From Euonymus europaeus (lineage: Eukaryota > Streptophyta > Magnoliopsida > Celastrales > Celastraceae), in assembly GCA_963580455.1 (NCBI GenBank), contig OY756966.1, forward strand, positions 18,293,001 through 18,357,000: a DNA stretch of 64,000 nucleotides, read 5' to 3'. The notes beneath the pieces were generated by a model. The model made no database searches. It was not told where the DNA came from and worked only from the letters and a program-made list of their open reading frames with translations. Below are positions 13,275-23,682 of the stretch, piece by piece; position 1 is the first letter of the stretch; each line of letters begins with the position of its first letter. The position numbers and the translations under genes are program-made.

Positions 13275-13283
13275 GCTTTTATA
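13275..13283 (-). promoter_or_regulatory. Probable TATA box of the potassium transporter
   Basis: On the minus strand the sequence reads TATAAAAGC, about 100 nt upstream of the predicted ATG at 13173. A start site about 30 nt downstream would give a 5' leader of roughly 70 nt. The strand and spacing are right; the call rests on the motif only. Confidence 0.5.
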
Positions 13284-13289
13284 TCGTAG

Positions 13290-14443
13290 AATGTAATTGA
13301 ATTCTTCAACAGACAAAATCATGGAACTTTCAAAAAAGTTTAATGATACGATGAGTCCCGTGCCAATCCAACTCTACCTTAGATTATTAAATGAATAAAA
13401 GTGTTTCGTAATTCCACGTTTCTTCACATACGTGGAAGAAATAATCTCCGTGAGAGCAATTCCATCGGGACTCTTCATAATTACATTAGCTAATATATCA
13501 TAACGTGTGTTTTTTTATATAATTGCATTAAGAGATATGTCTTTGGTGATAAACACGAGTATATGGCTTGATTTTTCTAAAATATGTTTCAAAATTGATT
13601 TTGATATAATTTTATTGAAAAATGAGTTAGAGAACAAAAAAACAGAGGTTTTGTTAATCAAAAAATGAGAAAATATATAGAAATTTGTGTTTTGTTAATG
13701 TAATTGTATTGAGAAATGTGGTGATGTTAATGAAAATGTGGCTTGACTAATTGTATAACAGAAGTGACACCCAATTAAGAAAATGAAAATTGTATAGTGT
13801 GTGTAACATAGGAGTTGGTCTGGGTAGGCCTCAGCATTAGGGTTGGGCTGGACCGATTCACACCTTCACTTGTGTACTGTCCATGTCTAGTTTAGTATGT
13901 ATCAATGTCATGTATGTACATGTGTTTATCAGTTCTTGTGGGATGTGTGTGGCTATGTAGTATAAGACTTAAAAGTCCAGACTAAGGCTACTATGTGCGG
14001 GCTTGGGTTAAGCCTAGGGCTTAGGCTCGAGTCAACCCAATCTTAGCCCAAGTCCTCAAGCTTAGGTTTGGCTCAAGAAATGGAGCCTAGGCTTGCCCAT
14101 GGTATAGGGTTGTGCTGCCCAAGCCCTATGCAACTTCATATTCGGGCTGAGCTTTAGCCCATGTATTTATTTGCACGCGACAAAAGTGACTAAATTTAAA
14201 TTCGATGATTTTTTTTTGTTATTTTCGAACAATTAATGTAGTTTAAAAGGTCGGTACATCACTTTCACCCCCTACTTTTATGTTGCTCCTCTCTCACTCT
14301 GTCCATTCTCTTTGAGAAATATTGCACTCTGTTTCGTCTTCTATTCTATAAATCGACGCCATAGCAATTGTACGAGGTCATAGCTGTTCTCTGAAGCATC
14401 GGAGGCTAGAGCTATTGGCTATTGTAGTTCAAGTTTGTCACAG
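13290..14443. other. Intergenic DNA with a GGGCT/AGCCC-rich stretch
   Basis: No gene seen. Positions about 13990-14165 are unusually rich in short GGGCTT, AGCCC and GCCCAAG words on both strands, so the strand can fold on itself repeatedly. Such composition is common in subterminal parts of hAT-type MITEs, but no terminal repeats or target duplication could be fixed. Confidence 0.4.
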
Positions 14444-14690
14444 TGGAGGCCGTGCTGAAACAAATTGAGATACTACATTTTTGCTTTTATGTTCCAAGTA
14501 TTCCTTATAATGGGAGATTTATTTTCACTCATAATATTGGATTACGTGGGAGAATAGTAAGAAAGCAGTAGTGGAGGTTGAGCTTAAACAAATTGAGGAG
14601 CTACATTTTTGCTTTTATGTTTCAAATATTCCTGGAACTAATGAGAGATTTATATTCACTCATAATATTGGATTATGTGGGTGAGCTCAT
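14444..14690. repeat. Tandem duplication, unit about 120 bp, two copies
   Basis: Two adjacent copies share GTGGAGG, then AAACAAATTGAG, CTACATTTTTGCTTTTATGT and TCACTCATAATATTGGATTA, ending GTGGG. Copy 1 lies at about 14444-14560 and copy 2 at about 14571-14683. They differ by point changes and small indels. I do not recognise the unit. Confidence 0.8.
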
Positions 14691-14759
14691 CTACCTCGTT
14701 TTAGTTTTAATTTGTACTTTTTATGCTTATCCACTCACGCGTGCTATTGAATTCTAGTG

Positions 14760-15540
14760 GAGTAATGTAGTCTATGAATAATCAAATATATATTGAATAA
14801 CAATAACCATATATATATGATGATTGACTCGCTCAAAATAGGTAAGTGGATTAACGCTTTCCCAAGTGTAGGTTTGTCAAAGTAATAATAGGAGTGAATC
14901 CCAAATCGTCTCACAAAGACTTTTGGTTTCGGCTTGGGTCTATGGATTATTAACCTAATTACTTAATTAAATATGGTATTCACAATGTTAAGTGTGGCAA
15001 AATTGCACTAACCATTGGTTATATTCGGTTTTCCCTCTTGGGGTAATTGATTGAACTAAACCCTAATATACGAAATGAGAATTAAATACTAAACTACTGC
15101 AGAAAATCAAAATGAAAATAAGCACAACATAATAAAATGTAAAACATAACATAAAACGTTCAAGCACAAACTAAATCGGAATGGAAATATTCAAGTAGAT
15201 TAAACTAGAACTATGAATCCAAATGCGATAATAAAATGAAATAACAATAAGGAAGAGGGGTTTAGAGATCAAATCCAATGTCGAATGTTGAGGTGAATCG
15301 GCCTTCCAATCTACAAATAGAAGTTGAGGGTAATCCAACTTGGGCTCTTCTCAAGCTTTACAAGGAGGAAGAACTTCTTCTTCTAGTTGGTTGGGTCTCC
15401 AAGACTCCTAGCAATCTTCAAGAGACTGATTTTCGAACCCCAAGCAAGAATCAAAATGAAGAACAAGGCAAGAGAGAAAAAACCTAGAGAGAGTGTATCA
15501 AATTCGGCCAAAAGTAGTGTTGTTCAAAGAATGGGGTCTC
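14760..15540. repeat. Possible old LTR fragment, otherwise unrecognised
   Basis: The stretch at 14850-14930 (CAAGTGTAGG, GTCAAAGTAATAATAGGAG, CCCAAATCGTCTCACAAAGAC) resembles the family of LTR sequences with a cut-and-address block as found at 45180-45260, but the match is loose. The short open frame at 15278-15487 has no recognisable similarity. Confidence is low. Confidence 0.3.
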
Positions 15541-15566
15541 AAGACCCATAAAACCCTCATCCCTCT

Positions 15567-15606
15567 GTAAGCATGCATTGACAAGTATAAGCATGCATTG
15601 ACAAGT
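15567..15606. repeat. Short direct duplication, 20-bp unit, two copies
   Basis: The 20-bp word TAAGCATGCATTGACAAGTA occurs at about 15567 and is followed at once by a second copy that ends TT. It looks like a recent small tandem duplication. Confidence 0.7.
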
Positions 15607-15964
15607 TCTTCCCTAAATGTTTAACCCTCAGAATAAACACATGACAAAGATGCAAGAGAGCACAAATCTCAACCAAGTCTTGATTTTAACTAAAAAGGTT
15701 GCTTCATTCTAAAACTGAACCATTCTCAAGTGTGTGTGTGCGTGACCACTTGGAACATCCATGCCATCACTTTAGATTAGAAAATGCAAAAGTTGTTCAT
15801 CAAATGAATCTCAAACATGAAGTGCAAGCCGCCATATGCTCACTTTTCAAAACTTTTCTCCACTAATGTAGCCCAACACAAAACCAATGATCCAATAGGA
15901 CTTTTAAAGCATGTAACGTAGGTTGAGGCTATGGGTATGTCAAAAGTGATGCAAAATATCATCC

Positions 15965-16386
15965 CAATCAATGATGAAAAAACTCACACCAATGTTATGG
16001 TTCTTGGATTAAATGAACACAGAAAATGGCTAAGGAATTAAATAAACAGAAAAGTAATCACACAGAGAAAGTATGTGGTTCGGCAAGAACGCCTACGTCC
16101 ACGAATAGATTCAATATTTTTATTTCCCTTTCATGATTACAATTGATGTTATTTATAGTTGAATGGAATAACTGCTCCTCCCATCTTCTCTCCTTGTATC
16201 ATGCATTTAACCTACCATTTGAATTTTGAAGGGAAGTTGAGGGGATCATGATCATCACTTATTTAGGGATAATGTTACGTAAGTTACGTACCACACACCC
16301 AATACATCTTGCATCTAGCCTCGAGGTATCCACTATCTTTGTAGCCATGTGGCCTTTTGACTTGACACATGCTTTTACTGTCCACA
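15965..16386 (-). repeat. Tat-type LTR remnant, same family as 47330-47745
   Basis: About 420 bp align in the same orientation with the LTR at 47330-47745. Shared blocks include AATGTTATGGTTCTTGG, GGAATTAAATAA, CAGAAAAGTAA, TATTTATAGT, TCTCCT, GTATCATGCATTTAA, TTTGAATTTTGAAG, and CATGTGGCCTTTTGACTTGA near the right end. The LTR begins TGTGGACAG or similar on the minus strand at 16386. No target duplication and no primer-binding site are visible next to it, so it is either an old solo LTR or a fragment. Confidence 0.75.
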
Positions 16387-17146
16387 ATTGGCCTCAGTCT
16401 TTTCTTTTTTTCTCTTTCTTTTTCAAAAAATAATTTAGGCTAACTAGTTGACTTTTCTTAACTGGTTGACTTTTTCTCCCTAGTTTTTAACTTCGGATTG
16501 AACTAGGATTCCTCATTTTATATATATAAGGTGAACCCTTTTTACTTCTCTTCTTTTGGCACAACACTTAAGCTCTTTTTTCACAAAAAAATTCAAGTAC
16601 CTACATCTTTTTTTCACACACATACGTTAAGCTTTTGCACCCTCTTGGGTAGAAGCCGTCACCCTTGCTGAATAATGCTGCCCTGCCCTTCCTGACATCC
16701 CACCGCTTGGTTGTGCAGGACAGCACCCCACCCAGCCAAGGGGCAGGAGCAGCTAAGCGGGCTATCCCACCCAGCCATGGGGCGAGATTGCATCCATCTC
16801 TTCATTGGGCGGTGCTCAATTTCCTCCTTCTCGATAGTAATATTGACTCTTTGTCAAATTTTATTTTCAAATGTCATGGGGAGATACAAGAAGCATTTGT
16901 CTAGCATTGAGAAATAAAGTCTTTTTGTGAGAAATACAGGATTCAATCGCCATTCCAAGTGTTGAGTCCGAGCGTTTAAGATGAAGAATATCCAGAGTAC
17001 ATCAAGGTCCCCGTAATGATTGGGACAAAATGCGGGATACATTTCTCATTTCAACCTTTGGTTCAGGATTTCTTCACGTATACTCAATTGATTCATGATT
17101 TTGCTAGAACGCTTAAAGGATATTGGGTGCAGTGATAAAGTTGAAT
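16387..17146. other. Intergenic DNA, no gene recognised
   Basis: A slightly GC-richer part at 16650-16830 has overlapping short open frames in two phases, which have no recognisable similarity. Nothing else is supported. Confidence 0.4.
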
Positions 17147-19913
17147 TGTGATATCCTGATCCGGGAATAATATAAACAATGTTACACTAGAGAATTCGAT
17201 GATAAATTTCGGACCAAAATGAATTATTTATAAACAATTTTTTTTTTAAAAATGAGAGACAAATTGAAATGAATAAGTGGTGGCCGTATAAGTGGAAATG
17301 GTGGAGGGACATTAGTTGAAAATAATAAGATCATAGGGGTGATTGAATAAATAGAAGCTATGCTATGTGCTCAAAGGGAGACTTAATGAATACAACAAAA
17401 GAAATCACACTACAAGAAAACCGCTAATTACCGACGGAAAGATCCGTCGGTAATTAGACATTTTTCGTCGGTAAAATAATTACCGACCGATTTTTATTTG
17501 TTGGTGAAAAGCTGGTCGGTAACCATATTACCGACGAAACTTGTAGTCGACGGTAAATTACCTACCAATTAGCGACAAATTATATTTGTCGGAATTTACC
17601 GACGGTACTTGTCGTCGGTAATAGCTTCGTCTGCCAAAATAATTAATTAAATAGAAAATAGAAAAATATATTTTTCCGTCGGCAATTAATTAAAAAGGAA
17701 ATTAAAATTAAATATTTTCCGTCGGTAATCCGTCCGTAATTAATTAAAAAGGGAATTGAAATTAAATATTTTACACGGATCCATGTAGGGCTAACCGGCT
17801 ATGGGTGGCTGATTTTAACTGGGCTGAGCTGGGCTGTATATGTATATTTAGTAAAAAAATTTCATTTTTGTAATTAAAATTATATATTACTGACGGAAAA
17901 ATTCGGTCGGAAAAAATCAAACATTTGAAACATAAAAAAAAATTCAAAAATAAAGGTTTAAACTTTTACCGACGGAGTATATTTTCGTCGGTAAATAGCT
18001 ACGGAAAAATCGTCGGCAATCCGTCGGTAAATTATATGTTACCGACGGAAAAATTCGGTCGGCAAAAATCAAACATTTCAAACATAAAAAATTCGAAAAT
18101 AAAGGTTGAAACTTTTACCGACGGAATATTTTTCCGTCGGTAAATAGCTACGGACAAACTGTCGGAAATCCGTCGGTAAATTTCGTGACAGAACTGGCGC
18201 CAAATAATACCGACGAAAAATTTCGTCGGTAATATATTCGTCGGAAATCTGTCGGTAAACCGTCCGCAAAATTTGAAAGTAGACTTCCATCGCCAATCTG
18301 TCTGAAATCTGTCACAAATTACCGATGGAATATTTCGGTCGGTAATTAGCGCTTTTCTTGTAGTGTCAAAAGAAATCAATAGAGGAATCGAGAATAGTGG
18401 AAATGAGTATAAGCAAGTTTGATGCCATCAAGCTTTAGGTTGGGGTCATTAGGTGAGTGGGATTGAAAGCTTGATTTGGGAAAGTTCAAATGGGTTACTG
18501 TGGGTTCTGGTTACTAAAGTGACATTTGGTATTTGCTAGGAATGAAGGTGCTGGTTGCTTGAGGGTACTTGGTTAAGGAAGCTTCAAAGCCTTGTTTTGA
18601 AACACCAGCAACAAGCACGCTATACTGAGTAGGACTTACATAAACTTCGTCTAAATTAGAAGTTAAAATGGTTTCCATGCTTTACATTTTGTGATGCAGG
18701 GTTCCAATAACTTTGGAATGTCAATGATGCTGCTACATTGTTATAGATTGGCAGTAACTTTGATCTTATGTGGGCTTTATAACTTGTATTCTAGTTGTGC
18801 AGATTTTTGAGTTATAAATATATATATTGGGTGATTGGTAGGTGTTTGGATAGGTTGATGTTATAAGCTGTGCTAATTGAATTGAGGTAGTTATATACTA
18901 GGTTACTTTTGGGTGATATAAATGTGTGAGATTAGCATCAAATTAATATTGAATACTTTAGTTACGAGCAATGAGTTGCATCTGAACTGCTTGGAGTATG
19001 TTTCATGTATATATATCATGATGGACGAACACAGGATTTAGTGGATGAAATTGATTGGTTTCCTTTTCTCTCGATTGAGAGAGGATTATAGGATGGAAGG
19101 TTGAGTTGTGGTGTTAGAAACAAAGTGGAGGCCTTGTACGTACAGTTGGTGAAATTCGGGTAGGGATTCGCTATGCAGGCACATAGCGAAAAGTAGTAAG
19201 CTTTGGATAGAAGAAAGTGTCTGCCTACCTTACTCGTAGAGAGCTCCGACGATGAGGTCAAAATTCAAATAAAATAGGTTTTGACGATGAGGTCAGAACG
19301 CAGATGAAAATGTTTCTAACAATGGGGCCAGAATGTGAAGGCGGTAAAGATTGTGATGGAGAGTGTGGGATATCCAATTGATATTTACAAGCGACTTGTT
19401 CTCGAATTAGATTGTTTACATTTTAGAAGAGTTATAGTATTTCCTACTAAGCTTCGGCTCATTCTTGTGTTATCTATTTGTTTTTTTAGGTGAGTTCGGT
19501 GAGGCCGATCAAGATGATTATGAGCCCCGGGCTGCAACATAGGTGCACATACCGCGGAAAGGAAAAATTCCATTTTGGATGCTAAGGATTTTATGTATAT
19601 ATAAAATCACTTTGTAAATGTGTAGTAAGCTCTTGTTATGGTAATTACTTTTGTTAGAAAATTTGAACTAGACTAATTGTTGGAGGTTGAGAGCTGAGCT
19701 CTTCTTTGATGATGTGTGATTATATATATATATATGATTATATGCATATATTTATTTATATATGTATATATACGTTTCTATACAAGTAGATAGATATGTG
19801 GACACAAAAATATTATGATTATGGCAAAGGTACTTATTACACTATCTTTTTAATTAGTTTAAATTAGATAATTTTCTTTTCCACGTCATGTTCATGAGGT
19901 TGGGGCATGACAA
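17147..19913 (+). repeat. 5' LTR of a Del/Tekay-like gypsy element (carries a CACTA insertion)
   Basis: The start TGTGATATCCTGATCCGG at 17147 and the end GGGGCATGACA at 19913 match the usual ends of this LTR class, and a primer-binding-like sequence follows. From about 18795 on, it aligns with the truncated 3' copy at 22055-23030 (for example GGGTGATTGGTAGGTGTTTGG, and the block with ATTTACA and TTGTTCTCGAATT). Without the CACTA element the LTR would be about 1.8 kb. The start coordinate rests on motif form, because the 3' copy has lost that end. Confidence 0.75.
17408..18365. mobile_element. Complete non-autonomous CACTA element, 958 bp
   Basis: The left end is CACTACAAGAAAA followed by CCGCTAATTACCGAC; the right end is the complement (GTCGGTAATTAGCG, TTTTCTTGTAGTG). 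A perfect 3-bp target duplication TCA flanks it at 17405-17407 and 18366-18368. The interior is filled with short motifs of the form CCGTCGGTAA and their complements, as expected of CACTA subterminal transposase-binding repeats. Two open frames inside (18032-18379 and 18078-18296, minus) are by-products of these repeats; there is no transposase, so it needs help from another element. Confidence 0.95.
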
Positions 19914-19936
19914 GTTGATATCAGAGTAGGTTGAGT
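19914..19936 (+). other. Primer-binding site of the gypsy element
   Basis: Directly after the LTR end CATGACA comes AGTTGATATCAGAGTAGG, a degenerate form of TGGTATCAGAGC, which pairs with the 3' end of initiator methionine tRNA in many plant LTR elements. Confidence 0.7.
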
Positions 19937-20036
19937 GACAGTATGTGTACAAGTTCCGGTTCTGCATCACAGCTGATCAGGCACGTAGAATGTAAATTAT
20001 GTTTAATAAATGTTGTTGTTTATATAATTGTGTGTG

Positions 20037-20068
20037 TATATATATATGTGTGTGTGTGTGTGTGTGAC
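20037..20068. repeat. TA/TG microsatellite
   Basis: A run of TA dinucleotides passes into about ten TG dinucleotides just inside the gypsy internal region. Confidence 0.85.
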
Positions 20069-20089
20069 ATTATGTGATATTAGATGGTT

Positions 20090-22055
20090 GATAGAGGATA
20101 AGGTAAGCCTCTCGTGTAGAGAGCCAGAGGGAGGATAGTTATTCCGAGTAGAGGTAAGGGATGGGTTCCATTGATAGAAGAAAAGGATCCAAAGTTGTTG
20201 TAGGAGGTGTTAGTGGATAGCTCTCATGCTATTGTTGATTTGGGAGAGCCAAAGCCTATAGTTGGGTCCGAGTAGCATATACCCGAGCCTAATGAGGGGG
20301 TATCGATGTCTAAGCCTGCTGCTCCTGCACCTAGGGTAGCTCTAGGACATATACAGACTATTGTTGGAGCCGTTGTTCAGGCTGCATTGGAGGGGGTTTT
20401 ACCTCACATACAGGGATAGGCTAGGGGAGATGAGATGGAGGCTCGGGCTATAGGTGTGGCTACTGAGGTAGATACTAGAAGGGTGTTGAAAGAGTTTTTT
20501 AAGCTCCGAAAAACCCGACCCCCTATTTATTGAGGTGTGATAGATATAGTGTAGCTATCAGAGTGGCTTTGACAAATGGATCATCGATTAGATACATTAT
20601 AAGTATCTGCTGAGCGTCGAGGGTACTTCATTTACGTGGTGAGAGTCTCTCATCATGACACAGGGTATTGTGTTGTAGGATAGATTCACACAGTTGATAC
20701 AAGAGGGATTTATACCCAGTGTTGTTAGGTACTCTTTGGTGCAGGTGTTTCTTGAGTTTTGATAGACCCCTAGGATGATAGTGGCTGAGTTCCAGACTAG
20801 ATTTGAGGAATTAGTTGTGTTTGGCCAATGTTTTGCTCATACGGATGTTAAGAAAGCGGCACGATTTCAAAAGGTTTTGCTCCGGACCTTAGCTTTGCAT
20901 GTCCAGAAAGAGAGATTGACTACTTATGTGGATGTGGTAGACAAGGCTTATGTAGACAAGGAAGTGGTGCATTCTAACGGATATGATTATACACAGTTAA
21001 AAGGGAGAGGGGAGACCTCTATGGAGACTGGGCGGGAGCCCAAGCGTCTCAGATTCAGTTCTCAAAGATCACAGCGGGGACAAAGTAGTAGGCATATTGG
21101 TTCACAATTTGGGTCTAGATTATCTCGGAGATCTAGACGGGGGAGTCGCGGTGCTAGTTCTCAATCTAGTGTGACGTGCTATGTCTTTGGGTGTACTTGC
21201 CATTATGCACGAGACTTTTGGCATTGTATAGAGGGAGAGGGTGTCCATTACCAGTGTGGATTGATAGGGCATATTGCACAATCATGTCCAAGTGGGTTGG
21301 CACAGGGATCACACTAGATCCACAGCAACATTGACACCTAGAGGCAGGGGTAGACTCATATCTACACCGACACAGACTGCATCAGTGGAGCAGACCTCAA
21401 ACGAGAGTATACACTATAACTGCTACTGCTACACAAGCTTAGCCACTAGAGACAGGTAGCTTTATTATTTACTATACCTTTGATTATATTCTAGTTGATA
21501 CTAGAGCAACCTATTCATTTATTTCTAAATCATTTGCTGAAGCTCTTGGATTGGAAATCACTCCAATGAGAGAAAGCTCTCTAGTGGAGTCTCCATTGGG
21601 GTACACCACTCTGGTGAAGGGACATGCTATAATTATGCTTTACATTTTGGGAATCATGAACTAAATGTAGATCTAAAAGTGATTATTATCCGAGAATTTG
21701 ATGTATGTTTGGGAATGGACTGGTTGTTAGCCCATAAAGGTTTTTTGGATTTTGCTAAAAGAAATATTATATTTGAAACTCTAGAGGGAGACAGAATCCG
21801 GTTGTGTGGCTCAAAGAAAGAACCATGTACTCATTTCATAAATAATCCAAACTACATTGAGTATAATAGAATGGCAAGTTTGACTTTGAATGAGCTTAAT
21901 GAAGAAAAGAAAGCAACTATTCAGGTAATAGATGAGTATATAGATGTGTTTCCTGAAGAATTAATGAGCTTACCACCTAAACGAGAAATAGAATATGTTA
22001 CTGATGTATATCCTAGTATTGATCCTATCTCTATACCTCCATATCGAATGGCACA
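20090..22055 (+). pseudogene. Decayed gypsy gag-protease-RT start
   Basis: Gag begins near 20090 and is broken by stops. An open stretch at 20775-21317 holds the gag C-terminus (AEFQTRFEELVVFGQCF) and a basic RS/RG-rich part, then two damaged zinc knuckles: a CYVFGC...H...W remnant and HYQCGLIGHIAQSC, where the first cysteine is histidine. Protease follows at about 21480 with VDTRATYSFISKSF; the catalytic DSGA is altered to DTRA. The stretch 21679-22080 has FDVCLGMDWLLAHKGFLDF and the entry to RT (IDEYIDVFPEEL, PSIDPISIPPYRMA). Just after PYRMA, near 22055, the sequence jumps into LTR, so most of RT, RNase H, integrase and any chromodomain are deleted. Confidence 0.88.
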
Positions 22056-23030
22056 TGTGGTGCGGATTTTCGAGTTATAAATATATATTGGGTGATTGGT
22101 AGGTGTTTGGTTGGCTTGATGTTATAAGCTATGCTGATTGAATTGAGGTAGTTATATACTAGGTTACTTTTGTGTGATATTAACATGTGTGAGATTAGCA
22201 TCAAATTAATCTTGGATACTTTAGTTATGAGCAATGAGTTGCATCTGAACTGCTCGGAGTATGTTTCATGTGATATATATATATATATACCGTGATGGAT
22301 GAACACAGGATTTAGTGGATTAAATTGATTGGTTTCCTTTGTTTATTGATATGTTCTAAGCATTTTTTGGAATTGTGCTAAGTTTTTTCTCGATTGAGAG
22401 AGGATTATAGGATGGAAGGTTGAGTTGTGGTATTACAAAGAAAGTGGAGGCCCTGTACGTACAGTAGGTGAAATTTAGGTAGGGATTTGCTATGTGAGCA
22501 TATAGCATCGGGTAGTAAGCCCGATTAGAAGAAAATGCCTACCTTCCATACTAGTAGAACGCCCTGATGATGAGGTCGGAATGTAGATAAAATTGGTTTC
22601 AATGATGAGGTCGGAATGTGTATAAAATTTGTTTGGACGATGAGGTCAGAATGTGGAGGCGGTAAAGATTTTGATTGAGAGTGTGGGATATCCGATTGAT
22701 ATTTACAGGTTATTTGTTCTCGAATTGGATTGTTTACATTTTCTAAAAGTTATAGTGTTTCTTAGTGGCCTTTGGCTCATTCTTGTGTTATCTATTTTTT
22801 TCCAAGTGAGTTTTGTGAGCCCGATCGACTTGGTGATAAGGACAAGGCTACGACATAGGTGCACATACTGCAGAAAAGGAAAATGCCATTTTGGATGCTA
22901 AGGATTTCATGTATATATAAAATCACTTTGTAAATGTGTAGCAAGTTCTTATTATGGTATATATGTTTCTATACTAATTGCTGGAGGTTGAGAGTTGAGC
23001 TCTTCTTTGATGATGTGTGATTATATATAT
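22055..23030 (+). repeat. Truncated 3' LTR of the Del/Tekay-like element
   Basis: Aligns with 18795-19735 of the 5' LTR. It lacks the LTR's first about 0.7 kb (without CACTA), because the left junction is fused to RT, and it stops in the ATATAT tract near 23030 where MULE sequence begins. Compared with the 5' copy it has extra GATGAGGTCGGAATGTG units near 22565-22650 (three, against two) and small indels. Confidence 0.82.
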
Positions 23031-23110
23031 AGGAACTTTCTCCTATGAGGATCCCGCACCACATATTTGGTGCGGGATCCATCTCCAGACGGTCGGATAA
23101 ATCCGACGAT
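23031..23110. mobile_element. Terminal region of a MULE, with strong hairpin
   Basis: At the junction with the LTR the sequence starts GGAACTTTCTCCTATGA and then shows a 12-bp inverted repeat, GGATCCCGCACC and GGTGCGGGATCC, separated by a short AT loop. Its position ahead of the FAR1-like gene suggests it is the element's terminal repeat. The opposite end was not found before 25055. Confidence 0.6.
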
Positions 23111-23682
23111 CTGGCAACTTTTTTTTTGAAACATAAAAATACGAAATACAGAACCCCCACGTGAATCGACTGGCCAAATCTGGAAGAAGACTTCTTCTCC
23201 TTCGAGTATCGTCTCAGCGATCTCGTCATCTCTCACAACAAGAAGACTTTTTCTTCTCCCGGTCTCATCTTTGTCTTCTTCTCCGACCCATAGACACCAC
23301 CCCGTCCGACCCATAAACACTACCCCGCCGCATCTCTTTTCTTTGGAGAAACTAAGATTGATCTCGCGAAGTTATTGTACTTCTAGTTGGTAGCCAACTA
23401 TTCTCCTTCATAATGTTGTCAGGCATTCTACTCGGAATTCTCCTTCAAGTTTAAGCTTCCATTAACGTAAGTTTATTCCAAGTGTGTAAGTTTCCCTAAT
23501 TACAGATTTTTAGACAATTTAAAGCATTGACAAGTTTGATTTTACATTTGAAAGAGTTAACTAATTTCAGCTTCAATTTGCAGGTGAAGTGCGTTATAGT
23601 GGTGTTGTTGATTTTATCATCACTCAAGTGTATTCTGCCCTCCCTAGTATAATCTGAATTTTTAACATTTAATTGCTTGGTA

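Noticed and set aside
16665..16917. Two overlapping frames with a PPSQGAG/HPAMGR pattern
   Set aside because: GC-richer patch with a short internal repeat (CACCCAGCCA); no recognisable family.
18032..18379. Minus-strand frames with FRRYY/ITDEIF blocks
   Set aside because: Generated by CCGTCGGTAA subterminal repeats of the CACTA element.
23021..23320. Minus-strand 99-codon frame over the MULE terminus
   Set aside because: Crosses the LTR/MULE border and terminal hairpin; no motif, and MULE leader is expected here.
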